5,471 nt of DNA from Devosia sp. (lineage in GTDB: Bacteria; Pseudomonadota; Alphaproteobacteria; Rhizobiales; Devosiaceae), in contig JAQGJI010000135.1 of assembly GCA_028290685.1 (NCBI GenBank), positions 1-5,471 of the forward strand, read 5' to 3'. This document shows, piece after piece, positions 1 to 5,471 of the stretch; within the stretch, counting starts at the first letter, position 1; the number at the start of each line of letters is the position of its first letter. The position numbers and the translations under genes are program-made. The notes under the pieces are model-generated. The model was not told the origin of the DNA. It searched no databases and saw only the letters and a program-made list of their open reading frames with translations.

Positions 1-2655
1 CGTTTGTGTGGCAGCGGTGCGTAAATCCGCCGCGACCGAATTGAAATGATTGTGCAGCCGCACGCCGGTGCGGCGATGCCACACCGACAGCAGGGAAGGC
101 AGAAAGGCCGGCAATGCCATGGTGCCGAGAACGATGAGCACACAGAGAACGCTCGTGGACACTGGCAGCAACCAACTCAGCGCGATGCCCAGCAGGGCAA
201 GCGGCGCCAAAAGGGATCGGCGTAAATTGTCGAGCATCTTGCCACGCCCGACCGAAGGAACGAGAGCCGCGCCAGACTGCTGCCTGAACAGCCACGGCAG
301 CAACTGCCAGTCGCCCCGGGTCCACCGATGTTGCCGCTTACCCGCGACGTCGTAGCGCGCGGGGGCTCCCTCCACTACCTCGACGTCTGAGGCGAGGCCA
401 GCCCGCGCAAATATCCCCTCGAACAGATCGTGACTTAGCAGCGCATTTTCGGGAACACGTCCGTCAAGTGCTGCCTCGAACGCGTCAACGTCGTAGATGC
501 CCTTGCCAGTATAGGAACCTTCGCCGAAGAGGTCCTGATAGACATCCGATATCGCGGCGGCATAAGGATCCATGCCCCCGGGACCCGAGAACGCCCGCTG
601 GTAAAGGGATCCATCACTGCCCTGCGGCAGTGATGGGGTGACGCGCGGCTGCAAGATGCCATAGCCCGTGAGCACCCGTTTTTCGTCCAAACCGAAACGC
701 GGCCGATTGAGCGGATGCGCCATCTTGCCGACCAGCCGCAGCGCAGCCTCACGCGGCAAACGCGTGTCGGCGTCCAGAGTGATGACGTAGCGCACATCAC
801 TTGGAACCCGGGGAGCGACCCCAGCAAAAGGCATGAAGGTGGTGTCGGTGGCGCCCCTTAACAGCCGGTTGAGTTCATGAAGCTTGCCGCGCTTGCGCTC
901 CCAACCCATCCACTTATTTTCACTAGGGTTGAACACCCGCCGACGATGCAGCATGATGAACCGTTCCCCGGCGGTGGACGGGCCGTAGCGCTGGTTCAGT
1001 TTGTCTATCGCGCCAGCCGCTACAGCGAGCAAAGCAGCATCGCTATCCACGGCTTCCTGATCGGCATCCATGCCGTCCAGCAACACCGCGAACACGATAT
1101 CGCCGCCGGCACCAGAAAGATGGTGGATCTCCAGACGCTCGACCTGCTCCAATAGCTCCGCTTCGTCCGTGAGCAGGGTCGGCACCGCGACCAGTGTGCG
1201 TAGCGACTGGGGTATCCCCTCTTTCAGTTCCAGTCCCGGTAGGGTAGTCGCACCGACACTCCAGGTGACCCCACGGTTGATTAACACCGTGGCCACCTCG
1301 GTCATCGGCAGGTAGGTCAGGACCGCAAAGGCTACCAACCATCCCGTCGTTGCGCCAATGGCTACCAAGGCCCAGACCGAAAGTGCCAACAGCAATGCCG
1401 CAAGCAAGAGAATGGAGCCAATATAACCACCAATGCCCATTCGAGCATTGAATCGGCTGATCAGCAGCCGAGGTGGGATGCGAAACTCAATGGCGCGTTC
1501 GAGCTCGGGGCGGCCTTCGGCGATCAAGTAATATCCGGGGTCGGCCATACGCTCGGCGTTAACAGCGTCGGAATTCACCAGCGCCGCCTTCAGGGCTTTG
1601 TCGGCGACTTCAAGTTCACTCAAAGCAGAGCCGCGAGCGAGTTGCTCAATGGCGCTGCGGTAGAGGTTGCGGGTGGCGAAATCCATCGCTCCGAAGGCGC
1701 TGCCTGCGCGCAGACGCGCATCGACAAGGCTGACGCTCTCGAACAGATCCGCCCAATCGATGTCGGAAATGAGTCGCATGCTGGTAATGACGTTGCGCAC
1801 GCTCACATTGGAAGCGCCTTGCCGCTGTTGGGCATGCTGGACCACTGCTTCTACGGAGGTGCCTTGCAACCCTAGCCGTTCTTCCAGCCACCCGAGAGCA
1901 GGGTTAGTCCTCGGATCCCGATCCCGCAGGCGCTTTGCCAGCTGAGCGGAAAACACTTCAGAGAGCGGCGCTGATGAACGCAAGGCAATGTCGCTATCGA
2001 GCGCCGAACGCGCATTGCCGGAGGACAGCAGCCGATTGGCCAGTTCATCGGCGTCTGCTCGCTTAATGCGCCCGATGCTCATCTGGTCGGCCAATCGCCG
2101 CAGATTTTCGACAAGAACGATGCGTAAGGTGATCGCCACCGCCCACAATTCGCCGATAGTCAGCGGTTGCACGCGCTGGTACGCCGCGATGAAGCGGACC
2201 AGGGTCTCGGGGTCCAAATGGCTGTCGGTATGGGCAACGAATGCCCAAGCAAGCCCGAACACTCGGGGATAGCCGGCGAATGGCCCCTCCGCCAGTTTAG
2301 GCAGTTGCCGATAGTAACCGGGCGGCAGATCGTCCCGGATCTCACGAATCTGCTCTTCGATCAGGTGGTAGTTGTCGAGCACCCACTCGGCGGCCGGCAC
2401 CACATCGCGGCCATCCTCCAGCTCCGCCGCGCTGGCCCGGTATGCGGCCAGCAGCACCACTGCATTGTCGTTGAGCCGGGCTTGCAGCGACAGCACGCGG
2501 GGTGGTGTATCGGTGACCGGCTGTGCCGCTGCCAGACTCGCGGCATGTTGTTCAAGGCGCTCGATCCCGAACAGCTCTTCCCGTACCGGCGCAGTATCGC
2601 TCCAAACTGGAGATACCCAGCGATGCGATGAGGCGCGGCGCGGAATGGAGATCAT
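1..2655 (-). CDS. Cyclic beta-1,2-glucan synthase-like protein (NdvB/ChvB/Cgs type), N-terminal 885 residues, continues past the left edge
   Basis: Translating the minus strand from ATG 2655-2653 gives 885 codons without a stop down to base 1, so the 3' part is outside the window. Residues 1-400 are a soluble, mostly helical region. Two membrane segments follow at about 410-433 and 437-460. Then comes a glycosyltransferase domain with the marks of family GT84: a DGMDAD stretch at 527-532, the DxD motif D628-A-D630 in VITLDADTRLPR, KGIYDVDAFE at 718-727, LSHDLFEG with H742-D743, and the (Q/R)xxRW motif R774-QH-R777-W778 followed by TRGDW. Two more membrane segments lie at about 815-833 and 836-855. 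Characterised homologues (Brucella Cgs, Agrobacterium ChvB, Rhizobium NdvB) are inner-membrane proteins of about 2,800 residues that make cyclic glucan from UDP-glucose and end in a GH94 phosphorylase-like domain, which would lie to the left. AGGA at 2667-2664, 8 nt upstream, supports this start. Family assignment is strong; the exact product is inferred. Confidence 0.9.
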   Translation of the reverse strand, partial: MISIPRRASSHRWVSPVWSDTAPVREELFGIERLEQHAASLAAAQPVTDTPPRVLSLQARLNDNAVVLLAAYRASAAELEDGRDVVPAAEWVLDNYHLIEEQIREIRDDLPPGYYRQLPKLAEGPFAGYPRVFGLAWAFVAHTDSHLDPETLVRFIAAYQRVQPLTIGELWAVAITLRIVLVENLRRLADQMSIGRIKRADADELANRLLSSGNARSALDSDIALRSSAPLSEVFSAQLAKRLRDRDPRTNPALGWLEERLGLQGTSVEAVVQHAQQRQGASNVSVRNVITSMRLISDIDWADLFESVSLVDARLRAGSAFGAMDFATRNLYRSAIEQLARGSALSELEVADKALKAALVNSDAVNAERMADPGYYLIAEGRPELERAIEFRIPPRLLISRFNARMGIGGYIGSILLLAALLLALSVWALVAIGATTGWLVAFAVLTYLPMTEVATVLINRGVTWSVGATTLPGLELKEGIPQSLRTLVAVPTLLTDEAELLEQVERLEIHHLSGAGGDIVFAVLLDGMDADQEAVDSDAALLAVAAGAIDKLNQRYGPSTAGERFIMLHRRRVFNPSENKWMGWERKRGKLHELNRLLRGATDTTFMPFAGVAPRVPSDVRYVITLDADTRLPREAALRLVGKMAHPLNRPRFGLDEKRVLTGYGILQPRVTPSLPQGSDGSLYQRAFSGPGGMDPYAAAISDVYQDLFGEGSYTGKGIYDVDAFEAALDGRVPENALLSHDLFEGIFARAGLASDVEVVEGAPARYDVAGKRQHRWTRGDWQLLPWLFRQQSGAALVPSVGRGKMLDNLRRSLLAPLALLGIALSWLLPVSTSVLCVLIVLGTMALPAFLPSLLSVWHRRTGVRLHNHFNSVAADLRTAATQT
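611..636. repeat. Perfect 11-bp inverted repeat with 4-nt loop inside the glucan synthase gene
   Basis: CCATCACTGCC at 611-621 and its exact reverse complement GGCAGTGATGG at 626-636 are separated by CTGC. The stem is GC-rich and should fold in RNA from either strand. It lies within codons for a SLPQGSDGS stretch between the DxD and KGIYDVDAFE blocks of the transferase domain. There is no U tract, so a terminator is not supported. It may be chance, a local pause or decay structure, or a small sequence insertion. Confidence 0.7.
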
Positions 2656-2807
2656 AATATTGTTCCTATTGGAGTTCCCTCGCTGCAAACTGCGATTGGC
2701 GCGGTGGTGATTAAGGCGAAACGGATGTGGATCGGGGTGATGCCCGCGGGCAAGTTGCCAGCTTCTTTGGAGAGCCACACCCGTTTGCCCGGCAATGCTG
2801 TGTGCAT
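2652..2807 (-). CDS. Possible 51-residue small protein, unrecognised
   Basis: An ATG at 2807-2805 opens a 51-codon frame ending in TGA 2654-2652, whose last bases overlap the glucan synthase start as ATGA. The frame is the same as the SDR gene's and is open from just after the SDR stop at 2832. The predicted peptide starts MHTALPGKRVWLSKEAG and has a mildly hydrophobic stretch, IRFALITTAPIAVC, at about residues 28-41. The 4-bp overlap resembles translationally coupled operon genes, and the region would otherwise be a 176-base gap in a tightly packed cluster. Against it: no good ribosome binding site precedes the ATG, no family is recognised, and the 12-bp palindrome at 2741-2752 lies inside it. 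It may be only a leader region. Confidence 0.3.
   Translation of the reverse strand: MHTALPGKRVWLSKEAGNLPAGITPIHIRFALITTAPIAVCSEGTPIGTIL
2741..2752. repeat. 12-bp perfect palindrome upstream of the glucan synthase gene
   Basis: TGCCCGCGGGCA equals its own reverse complement. It lies about 86 bases upstream of the glucan synthase start, between that gene and the SDR stop. A dyad at this place could bind a regulator, but GC-rich 12-mers of this kind also occur by chance. No -35/-10 pair is evident next to it. Confidence 0.4.
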
Positions 2808-2831
2808 GGGACTGCCAGCCCACGCATCGAG

Positions 2832-3587
2832 TTACTGAGCCACAAATCCCCCATCAACCAAGTGGTAGCTTCCGGTGATAAAAGAGGCCTCTTTGGTGAG
2901 AAGAAAGCAGGTCAAAGCGGCTACTTCTTCGGAGCGACCGAGCCGGCCAATTGGGTGCATCGCCGCGACAGCCGCCAGAGTGGCGGAATCAAGGTTCTTC
3001 GACAGCAGGGGTGTATCGATAAAGCCTGGTCCCACAGAATTGATACGGATGCCCTTGGTCGCGTACTCAATTGCTGCGGCTTTGGTCAATCCAAGTACCC
3101 CGTGCTTCGCTGCGACGTAGGCCGAAGAGTTGCCAAAGCCGACGGAGCCCAAGATGGAAGCCATGTTGACGATAGCGCCCTCGCCGGCGCGGATCATGGC
3201 TGCGATTTCAAACTTCATGCTGAAAAACACGGAGTTGAGGTTGACGTCCATCACCTTCCGCCAACCATCGAGAGGGTAGTCGCCGGTGGGGGCGCTCGGG
3301 CCACCAATGCCGGCATTATTTACGGCCAGATGCAGGGCGCCATGATTATGTTCAGCAAAGGCCACCATTGCCTCTACAGCGGCTGGATCCGCGACATCGA
3401 CCTCAAATATGGAAGCCTCTCCGCCCGCGTGTTTGATTGTATCCGCGACACGTCTGGCCCCGGATGCATCCATGTCGGCAACAACTACTACAGCACCTTC
3501 ACGGGCGAGCTGTAGCGCCACGGCTTCGCCGATACCGGAGCCGCCTCCTGTAACTAAGGCAACCTTCGCGTCAAATCTGCTGCTCAT
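2832..3587 (-). CDS. Short-chain dehydrogenase/reductase (classical SDR, FabG-like), 251 aa, intact
   Basis: This is a complete classical SDR of the usual length (about 250 residues). The Rossmann fold carries TGGGSGIG at 13-20. Asp38 at the end of beta strand 2 (VVVVADMD) favours NAD(H) over NADP(H). Further motifs are DV at 64-65, NNAG at 90-93 and N116. The catalytic Ser144 (NMAS), Tyr157 and Lys161 (YVAAK) have the standard spacing, and PG follows at 187-188. No signal peptide or membrane segment is present, so it is cytoplasmic. The start at 3587 is chosen because AAGGAG lies 7 nt upstream; an upstream ATG at 3644 would lie inside the cytochrome gene. Family membership is certain. The substrate is unknown: candidates are an alcohol, a sugar or a 3-oxoacyl compound, and sequence alone does not choose. 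The gene lies 13 nt after the cytochrome stop and is probably co-transcribed. Confidence 0.93.
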   Translation of the reverse strand: MSSRFDAKVALVTGGGSGIGEAVALQLAREGAVVVVADMDASGARRVADTIKHAGGEASIFEVDVADPAAVEAMVAFAEHNHGALHLAVNNAGIGGPSAPTGDYPLDGWRKVMDVNLNSVFFSMKFEIAAMIRAGEGAIVNMASILGSVGFGNSSAYVAAKHGVLGLTKAAAIEYATKGIRINSVGPGFIDTPLLSKNLDSATLAAVAAMHPIGRLGRSEEVAALTCFLLTKEASFITGSYHLVDGGFVAQ

Positions 3588-3594
3588 CCGCTTA

Positions 3595-3600
3595 CTCCTT
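3595..3600 (-). promoter_or_regulatory. Ribosome binding site AAGGAG of the SDR gene
   Basis: AAGGAG on the minus strand follows the cytochrome TAG stop (3603-3601) immediately and sits 7 nt before ATG 3587-3585. It fixes the SDR start and shows that the junction leaves no room for a separate promoter outside the cytochrome coding sequence. Confidence 0.85.
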
Positions 3601-3972
3601 CTAGTTGGTGGATTCGACGTCAAAGCGAACCGATGAAAGCTCAAGCGACTTCAGGTAGGCCACGATTGCCGCTGCCTGAAGGGGATCGAACTCGAACTGC
3701 GGCATCTCGGGATGTGCCGTGACGATGCCCTCCACTAGCGCTTCGCTGAGAAGTTCGACGTCATAGCGCAGATGCAGATCGCGAAACCGCGGGGCGGTGG
3801 CAAACGGGCTATTGCCGGCCGTTTCGGTGGCATGACAATCCGTGCAGTACATGGTCACTAGGGCATGCCCATCCTCGACTGGGTCATATTCCTGAGCTAC
3901 TACGGCGCTTGCAGAACAAAGGAGGGCCACCAGACCCATTAAGCTTTGGTAGAAAGGCGTGCGGCCCTTCAT
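3601..3972 (-). CDS. Secreted monohaem c-type cytochrome, 123 aa
   Basis: A Sec signal peptide (basic MKGR, hydrophobic LMGLVALLCSASAVVA) has a likely cleavage after Ala26, before QEYD. The mature part of about 97 residues holds one haem c site, C43-TD-C46-H47. The probable axial methionine is Met90 in HPEMPQF, followed by a C-terminal helix (AAAIVAYLKSL), the layout of small class I cytochromes c. It would be exported unfolded, receive haem in the periplasm and carry single electrons there. No second haem site and no lipobox or membrane anchor are seen; Cys19 in the signal lacks a lipobox context. The ATG overlaps the upstream gene's TGA as ATGA, so translation is probably coupled, which fits the weak ribosome binding site. 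The redox partner is unknown; a link to the SDR next door is only positional. Confidence 0.92.
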   Translation of the reverse strand: MKGRTPFYQSLMGLVALLCSASAVVAQEYDPVEDGHALVTMYCTDCHATETAGNSPFATAPRFRDLHLRYDVELLSEALVEGIVTAHPEMPQFEFDPLQAAAIVAYLKSLELSSVRFDVESTN

Positions 3973-4370
3973 GCTGCCTGAATCGCTGTTTCAACGTCAG
4001 CGATGGAATGCCCGGCGAGATCCTTGGAAATCTCACCAAGGAGCTTGGCACTGAGCGCTTTGTGGTAGTGCTTGCGCATCTCTCCCAGTGCTCGTGGCGC
4101 GGCGATAACAACGAGCCCCTCGATCTTTCCGGCGAGTACACCCTTGTTGAGCAACTCCACAATGCCTGCTGAAAAGCCATCCTCGTTGGCCTGGCTCTGA
4201 TCGGGATTGCCCGAACTGTTCTGGCGCGAGCGGCTCCCTCGTGCATCATCATCCACCTGCGCGTGCTCGGCAGCGATAAGCTTCAGTTCGGCTTCGTCAC
4301 CGGAGTTCCGGAATAGGTTCAGCTTCTCGCCATCGGCGACCGCGATCATCGTACCCTTAGGTAGCATCAT
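3969..4370 (-). CDS. Host_attach-family protein ('protein required for attachment to host cells'), 133 aa
   Basis: The protein begins MMLPKGTMIAVADGEKLNLF, the typical opening of this family (a VADG turn followed by a strand), with GDEAELKL after it. A variable polar linker rich in Ser, Asn, Gln and Asp follows at about 39-65. The conserved C-terminal half has LVVIAAPRALGEMRKHYHKAL at about 86-106 and EISKDLAGHS at 113-122. No signal peptide or membrane segment is visible, so it should be cytoplasmic despite the family name, which comes from early attachment work and is poorly tested. The fold has been related to bacterial eRF1-like (baeRF) proteins; that is recalled family knowledge, not shown here. 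The start at 4370 is chosen over the upstream ATG at 4445 because GGAG lies 7 nt before it and the residues upstream of Met1 do not look conserved. The stop overlaps the cytochrome start by 4 bp. Confidence 0.85.
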   Translation of the reverse strand: MMLPKGTMIAVADGEKLNLFRNSGDEAELKLIAAEHAQVDDDARGSRSRQNSSGNPDQSQANEDGFSAGIVELLNKGVLAGKIEGLVVIAAPRALGEMRKHYHKALSAKLLGEISKDLAGHSIADVETAIQAA

Positions 4371-4377
4371 TTGAATT

Positions 4378-4381
4378 CTCC
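4378..4381 (-). promoter_or_regulatory. Ribosome binding site GGAG of the Host_attach-family gene
   Basis: GGAG on the minus strand lies 7 nt before ATG 4370-4368 and 10 nt before the adjacent second ATG (4367-4365), supporting the first. The 64 bases between this gene and the SDR remnant (4371-4434) show no convincing -35/-10 pair and no terminator hairpin with a U tract. Confidence 0.7.
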
Positions 4382-4434
4382 GAAATGGCAAGGAAGGGAA
4401 AGGGGTGGCCGTTGGCACACCACAGGGCCGCGAC

Positions 4435-4863
4435 TCACGCAGCACTCCATCCCATATCTACCGGAAGCACGGCGCTATTAAGGTGGCGGGCCTCATCGGA
4501 GGCAAGAAACAGCACGACATTGGCAATATCGATCGGATCAAGCGACCCCGGGTTGCTAGCATGATAGGCGGCCAGTCGTTCCAGCGCCGCTTGATCAAGA
4601 GCATCAGCCTTGACGCTATCCATAATGTTGGTGCTGACACTACCGACTGCGAGCGCGTTACACCCGAGGCCGTGCTTGGCATTTTGATATGCCGTGCTCT
4701 TGGTCAGACCGATCAGCGCGTGCTTGGAAGCTGTGTAAGCAGCGCCGGCTGCCGCGCCGCCGATTGCCGCTACCGAGGCGATGTTGACGATTGATCCGCT
4801 ACCCTGTGCCAGCATCAGTGGCACAGCCCGTCACATCGCATACATTGGGCCATCCAGATTGAC
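4435..4863 (-). pseudogene. Remnant of a second SDR gene: C-terminal half only, with an internal stop
   Basis: Reading leftward from 4863, the frame gives VNLDGPMYAM, then TGA (4833-4831), then RAVPLMLAQGSGSIVNIAS and onward to TGA 4437-4435. SDR homology runs through the stop, so it is a nonsense change; CGA to TGA (arginine) is the simplest explanation. The catalytic half survives: Ser in NIASV, Tyr and Lys in YTASK with standard 13 and 4 spacing, LASDEA, and a C-terminal VDMGWSAA. The NAD-binding half with TGxxxGxG and NNAG is gone, replaced at about 4861-4866 by transposase sequence. The usual PG after the active site reads VG (ALAVGSV), a further sign of decay. A GTG at 4824 could restart translation but would give a protein without a cofactor fold. 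It is clearly different in sequence from the intact SDR, so not a recent duplicate. It was probably the operon's former upstream gene. Confidence 0.85.
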
Positions 4864-5360
4864 CGGCCCAACCAGCGCTGGAGCCTGGACTTCGTCAGCG
4901 ATGCCTTCACCGATGGTCGCCGCTTCCGGGTGCTGACCGTGGTGGACGACCATACGCGGGAGTGCCTGGCTCTGGTCGCCGATACATCGCTGTCAGGCCG
5001 ACGGGTGGTGCGCGAGCTCGATGCCATCATCGCCAGACGCGGTCGACCGCTCACGGTGGTCAGCGACAATGGCACCGAGTTCACCAGCATGGCGATCCTG
5101 CGCTGGTCCAAGACCGGCAGATCGACTGGCACTATATCGCTCCCGGCAAGCCAATGCAGAACGGCTTCATCGAGAGCTTCAACGGCAGCTTCCGCGATGA
5201 ATGCCTCAACGAGACGTTGTTCTCGTCGTTACCCGAGGCGCGGGACCGGATCAGCGCATGGAAGGAGGACTACAACAGCCAAAGACCGCACTCCTCGCTG
5301 GGCAGTCTCACGCCCAACGAGTTCGCCACGCAACTGGCACTGGAAAAGCAGGCCGCATAA
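4864..5360 (+). pseudogene. IS3-family transposase orfB fragment, 5'-truncated and frameshifted
   Basis: The fragment reads RPNQRWSLDFVSDAFTDGR from 4864 in one frame up to about 5107, then continues in the next frame as DRQIDWHYIAPGKPMQNGF to TAA 5358-5360. The integrase-core triad is visible: Asp codon at 4888-4890, Asp codon at 5065-5067 (SDNGTE) and Glu codon at 5172-5174 (FIESFNG). The last two are 107 bases apart; adding one base gives exactly the D-35-E spacing of this family, so one base, probably a C in the run at 5108-5109, has been lost. The N-terminal helix-turn-helix region, roughly 110 residues in full-length relatives, is missing. The longest intact piece could begin at ATG 4962 but would read out of frame before the shift, so a functional product is not expected. 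Confidence 0.88.
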
Positions 5361-5406
5361 GGCCAAACATCAACCAATGGACTCTCCTCAAAACCGGAGG
5401 GAACTT

Positions 5407-5419
5407 GGGGCTCAGGTCA
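5407..5419 (+). repeat. Probable right terminal inverted repeat of the IS407-like element
   Basis: GGGGCTCAGGTCA ends 59 bases after the transposase stop. Its complement, TGACCTGAGCCCC, resembles terminal repeats of IS407-like elements, which start TGACCTG. With the left end missing, the pairing partner cannot be checked within the window. Confidence 0.6.
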
Positions 5420-5471
5420 CGGGCCACACACCCCGAATGTCTGGGAATGGGGTCGGTACCGGTCAGAAAGA
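5420..5471. other. Unassigned flank beyond the IS right end
   Basis: These 52 bases contain GAATG-TCTGG-GAATG (5434-5448), bounded by ACCCC and GGGGT arms (about 5430-5453) that could form a weak stem. No reading frame or element is recognised. It may be original host DNA or another mobile element's edge. Confidence 0.3.

Larger units (their letters stand above)
4862..5419 (+). mobile_element. Left-truncated IS3-family element (IS407-like)
   Basis: The fragment holds the distal two thirds of a DDE transposase gene, about 59 bases after its stop, and a right end finishing in CAGGTCA at 5419. Element type is judged from the transposase (NQRWSLDF, SDNGTEF, PGKPMQNGF, RPHSSLG) and from the end sequence, whose complement starts TGACCTG as in IS407-like terminal repeats. 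The left end, the orfA reading frame and the start of orfB are absent, so no target-site duplication can be defined and the element should be unable to move by itself. The left boundary is uncertain by a few bases. Confidence 0.8.

Noticed and set aside
435..827. 130-codon minus-strand frame beginning near 827
   Set aside because: It overlaps the conserved GT84 blocks of the glucan synthase in another frame and has an Arg/Ser-rich composition typical of shadow frames.
2167..2631. 154-codon open frame on the plus strand
   Set aside because: It is antisense to the N-terminal region of the glucan synthase, which is continuous in its own frame; it is a GC-rich shadow frame.
2656..2831. N-terminal extension of the glucan synthase through its open upstream frame
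   Set aside because: The upstream frame is open but its translation is His/Arg/Asn-rich and unlike a protein. AGGA 8 nt before 2655 supports the ATG there.
2727..3515. 262-codon open frame on the plus strand
   Set aside because: It lies antisense to the intact SDR gene, whose motifs and ribosome binding site are unambiguous. Its own translation shows no recognisable domain.
3588..3644. Upstream ATG extending the SDR by 19 residues
   Set aside because: It would overlap the cytochrome coding end, and the extra residues precede the normal SDR start. AAGGAG 7 nt before 3587 fits the shorter form.
4371..4445. Upstream ATG extending the Host_attach protein by 25 residues
   Set aside because: It would overlap the SDR remnant end, and the added residues are unlike the family. 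GGAG lies 7 nt before 4370.
4962..5360. Complete 132-codon plus-strand protein
   Set aside because: Its first about 48 codons are out of frame with the transposase; only the part after about 5108 is real transposase sequence.

Overview
The window looks like a high-GC proteobacterial chromosomal or accessory segment. A cyclic beta-1,2-glucan synthase relative, a Host_attach-family protein, a class I c-type cytochrome and an IS3-family element of the IS407 type together suit an alpha- or related proteobacterium. That is inference; nothing here fixes the genus. No rRNA, tRNA or CRISPR array was seen.

Almost everything real reads leftward on the minus strand. From right to left (5' to 3' of the transcript) the order is: the C-terminal half of a broken short-chain dehydrogenase/reductase (SDR) gene (4863-4435); a Host_attach-family protein (4370-3969); a secreted monohaem cytochrome c (3972-3601, 4-bp ATGA overlap with the previous gene); an intact SDR (3587-2832, its ribosome binding site directly after the cytochrome stop codon); a possible 51-residue small ORF (2807-2652); and the first 885 codons of a very large membrane glucan synthase of the NdvB/ChvB/Cgs type (2655-1), which runs off the left edge. 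The tight spacing points to one transcription unit. The largest gene does not appear as a closed ORF because its stop lies outside the window. It was read here by translating the minus strand through to base 1 with no stop.

The right end is a wreck. A rightward IS3-family transposase fragment (about 4864-5360) has lost its N-terminal part and carries a 1-bp deletion. It is followed by a right-end sequence (to about 5419), but no left end is present. It abuts the SDR remnant, which has itself lost its NAD-binding half and has an in-frame TGA where an arginine codon is expected. The last 52 bases are unassigned.

Functionally, the cluster combines envelope glucan synthesis (osmoadaptation or host interaction in characterised homologues), a protein family named for host attachment, a periplasmic electron carrier and an NAD(H)-type dehydrogenase. 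No pathway joining them is demonstrated by the sequence. A joint role in envelope or stress physiology is a hypothesis.
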